Shown here piece by piece: positions 5,575 to 5,754 of a stretch of 5,754 nucleotides of DNA. Positions within the stretch are counted from its first letter, which is position 1, and each line of letters opens with the position of its first letter. Where the stretch lies: the NCBI GenBank assembly GCA_024638545.1, contig JAHEKD010000187.1:1-5754 (forward strand), written 5' to 3'. Origin of the DNA: Gammaproteobacteria bacterium (GTDB lineage Bacteria; Pseudomonadota; Gammaproteobacteria; Arenicellales; JAHEKD01). Below the pieces are notes generated by a model. It did no database searches, was not told the DNA's origin, and saw only the letters and a list, made by a program, of their open reading frames with translations. The position numbers and the translations under genes are program-made.

Positions 5575-5754
5575 CTATTTCTCCAGCAAACCGGCGATTT
5601 TGTGTTGCCTGGCATAGTCAAGATATGCCGCATGGCCTGCTGCAGCATAGACCGCAACAGCACTGAGCAGCGCCTTAAGCTGATCAGCACTGCCCACATC
5701 AAAAGCGCAATATGCGCCCTTTGATAATTTAGACATATGCTGAAACGTTTCTTT
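5575..5754 (-). CDS. Partial VWA-domain-like protein (C-terminal 59 residues)
   Basis: The minus-strand frame is open from the right edge to a TAG at 5577-5575. It encodes 59 residues with no stop and good coding character. The segment FQHMSKLSKGAYCAFDVG, followed by a Leu/Ala/Val-rich helix and AVYAAAG, resembles from memory the C-terminal end of VWA (von Willebrand A) domain proteins. In those the corresponding text is of the type F..iArLtGGAYCrFD.GaA, then AVAAYAAGG. I recall such genes next to a J-domain protein with a C-terminal J domain in other Proteobacteria, which fits the downstream neighbour here. The VWA core with its metal-binding DxSxS motif would be upstream, outside the window, so metal binding cannot be checked. 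Its role is unknown. The family call is moderate; the reading frame itself is well supported. Confidence 0.65.
   Translation of the reverse strand, partial: KETFQHMSKLSKGAYCAFDVGSADQLKALLSAVAVYAAAGHAAYLDYARQHKIAGLLEK

Noticed and set aside
1..5754. CRISPR array, insertion sequence or attachment site
   Set aside because: No regularly spaced direct repeats, no transposase or integrase fragment and no matching terminal repeats were seen.

Overview
The window looks like chromosomal DNA from a gammaproteobacterium or a close relative. The genes are dense, GC is moderate with AT-rich intergenic gaps, and the protein families are typical of free-living environmental Proteobacteria. The species cannot be named from this sequence. 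No mobile element, CRISPR array, tRNA or rRNA was seen.

Layout from left to right. (1) At 1-42, minus strand, is what looks like the first 14 codons of an Rrf2/IscR-type regulator running off the left edge. (2) At 95-3427, minus strand, is a 1110-residue signalling protein: two N-terminal zinc ribbons, a class III nucleotide cyclase domain, an AAA/STAND-type ATPase and a long TPR-like C-terminal half. (3) At 3428-3674 is a 247-bp divergent intergenic region with candidate promoters in both directions, an FNR-like box and a large nested palindrome. (4) At 3675-4328, plus strand, is a Crp/Fnr-family regulator with an intact cyclic-nucleotide pocket signature. (5) At 4329-4740 is an AT-rich, hairpin-rich convergent intergenic region. 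It holds a long-stem terminator that by its T-run serves leftward transcripts. (6) At 4741-5454, minus strand, is a membrane-anchored protein with a C-terminal J domain. (7) At 5575-5754, minus strand, is the C-terminal tail of a protein that resembles the VWA-domain proteins I recall being encoded next to this type of DnaJ protein.

How the genes may work together. The cyclase and the Crp-like receptor are divergently transcribed from one regulatory region, so a local maker-and-reader pair for a cyclic nucleotide is plausible. The cyclase has both metal-binding aspartates and the transition-state Asn/Arg pair. At the position where adenylate cyclases carry a purine-selecting Lys it has Glu120, as guanylate cyclases do, and the partner position is Ser191. 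The nucleotide in this circuit may therefore be cGMP, or specificity may be relaxed, and this is the most interesting point in the window. The J-domain gene and its VWA-like upstream neighbour form a separate membrane chaperone unit transcribed leftward.
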